DNA of 32,772 nt from CAYVBN01 sp964538565 (lineage in GTDB: Bacteria > Pseudomonadota > Alphaproteobacteria > Rhizobiales > Xanthobacteraceae). Position 1 is the stretch's first letter. Every line of letters starts with the position of its first letter. The notes beneath the pieces were generated by a model. The model saw only the letters and a program-made list of their open reading frames with translations. It was not told where the DNA came from and searched no databases. The position numbers and the translations under genes were made by a program. Positions 32,002-32,772 of this stretch are shown here, piece after piece. The stretch is from the NCBI GenBank assembly GCA_964538565.1, contig CAZIGW010000032.1:1-32772 (forward strand). The letters run 5' to 3'.

Positions 32002-32772
32002 ATGACAGTGATGAAAAGCCTACTCCTCGGTTCCGCGGCGAGTCTCGTCGCGGTGGCCGGGGCGCAGGCGGCCGATCTTCCCGTCAAGGCCAAGCCGGTC
32101 GAGTACGTGAAGGTCTGCAGTCTGTACGGTGCGGGCTTCTTCTACATGCCGGGCACGGACACGTGCATCAAGCTCGGCGGCTACCTGCGGACGCAATACG
32201 ACTGGGGTGGCGCTGGCGACGGCCTGTCCTACTTCCAGGACGCGAATGCCCGCGAGACGCGCACCGACACGAATCAGGCCTCGTTCCGCCACCGCGCCGT
32301 GTTCACGGTCGACACGCGCACCCAGACGGAATACGGCACGCTGCGCTCCTACGTGGCGTTCGGCGGCCAGCAGACGACACCGAACGACACCGGCATCTCG
32401 CTGTTCTTCAACCGGGCGTTCATCCAGTTCGCCGGGTTCACGACCGGCCGCGCGGTGTCCTTCTACGACTTCATGAGCTTCGACCCGTACTCATACGCGC
32501 ACGCGCGGCTGCTGAGCAGCACGGGCGCGTCGGGCATCAACGTGTTCGCCTACACGTTCCAGCTCGGCAACGGCCTGTCGGCCACGATCTCGGCTGAGGA
32601 CGGCGGCTCGAGCACGAACGGCGCCAGCGGCCGCAAGCGGTTGGTCGTCGACACGGCGGTCGCCAATTCCATAGGTCCTGGGGTGACGACGCTCGACGCC
32701 GCCGGCAACAAGATGCCGGACATCGTCGGCGCGCTGCGCATCGACCAGGCCTGGGGTTCTGCCCAGGTGATG
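32002..32772 (+). CDS. Outer-membrane porin (Porin_2 type), porin 2, cut by window edge
   Basis: The 257 visible codons encode the N-terminal half of a second rhizobial porin. The signal peptide (MTVMKSLLLGSAASLVAVAG, cut after AQA) and the mature start ADLPVKAKPVEYVKVCSLYG, GAGFFYMPGTDTCIKLGGYL match porin 1 nearly residue for residue. The blocks ISLFFNRAFIQFAGFTTGRA and ATISAEDGG are also shared, and the leader-peptide DNA is almost identical, so this is a tandem duplication. Main differences are in the loop after QYDWG (about 72-85) and after SAEDGG. The ATG at 32002 has GGAGGG (31989-31994) seven bases before it; the ATG at 32011 is less likely. Confidence 0.93.
   Translation, partial: MTVMKSLLLGSAASLVAVAGAQAADLPVKAKPVEYVKVCSLYGAGFFYMPGTDTCIKLGGYLRTQYDWGGAGDGLSYFQDANARETRTDTNQASFRHRAVFTVDTRTQTEYGTLRSYVAFGGQQTTPNDTGISLFFNRAFIQFAGFTTGRAVSFYDFMSFDPYSYAHARLLSSTGASGINVFAYTFQLGNGLSATISAEDGGSSTNGASGRKRLVVDTAVANSIGPGVTTLDAAGNKMPDIVGALRIDQAWGSAQVM

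Overview
The window looks like chromosomal DNA of a GC-rich alphaproteobacterium of the order Hyphomicrobiales (Rhizobiales), probably near Bradyrhizobium, Rhodopseudomonas, Rhodoplanes or Xanthobacteraceae. The grounds are very high GC, two tandem porins of the rhizobial Porin_2 type (leader ending AQA, then ADLPVKA), a gatC-gatA-gatB region with typical rhizobial small genes between, a rhizobial palindromic repeat, and GGAAC-N16-CGTT stress-type promoters. Genus assignment is inference. No phage, insertion sequence, CRISPR array or integrase is visible.

Layout. 1-371: the 5' part of pyrB, leaving the window on the left (minus). 513-2165: an AidB-type acyl-CoA dehydrogenase. 2640-5127: three tandem secreted proteins, unlike in body but sharing a C-terminal tail with LGPGC, nine residues and a final Cys. 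5179-6601 (minus): an AEC transporter and ruvX. 6739-8351: a metallo-beta-lactamase-fold hydrolase and a CPBP protease. 8386-8790: a twice-frameshifted, truncated membrane-protein pseudogene, converging on a DHA2-type MFS exporter (8785-10224, minus). 10258-15278: the GatCAB amidotransferase region, with gatC, a 63-codon Cys-containing ORF overlapping gatA, gatA, a conserved small protein, a PilZ protein on the other strand, and gatB.

15279-21315 is a looser region of small genes: a 28-residue lysine-rich peptide missed by ordinary ORF cutoffs, a PsiF-repeat protein, a glutathione transferase with a basic N-terminal tail, a DUF2147 protein, a Sel1-type protein, tRNA-Ser(GCU), a GlsB/YeaQ membrane protein and a YidB-like protein. 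21316-25043 is metabolic: a secreted PQQ-type sugar dehydrogenase with a cytochrome c, then an orphan TctC-like solute-binding protein translationally coupled to a class II aldolase. 25054-29421 is a glycosylation locus: a UDP-glucuronate decarboxylase divergent from a TPR/GT41 O-GlcNAc-transferase-like protein and a GT4 glycosyltransferase. 29422-32772 holds two tandem porins with long structured leaders; the second is cut by the window edge.

The items most worth a second look are the three-gene family with the conserved CX9C C-terminus, the 28-residue basic peptide, the Cys-containing ORF coupled to gatA, and the paired anti-Shine-Dalgarno arrangement in both porin leaders. Most other genes are ordinary housekeeping or accessory genes.
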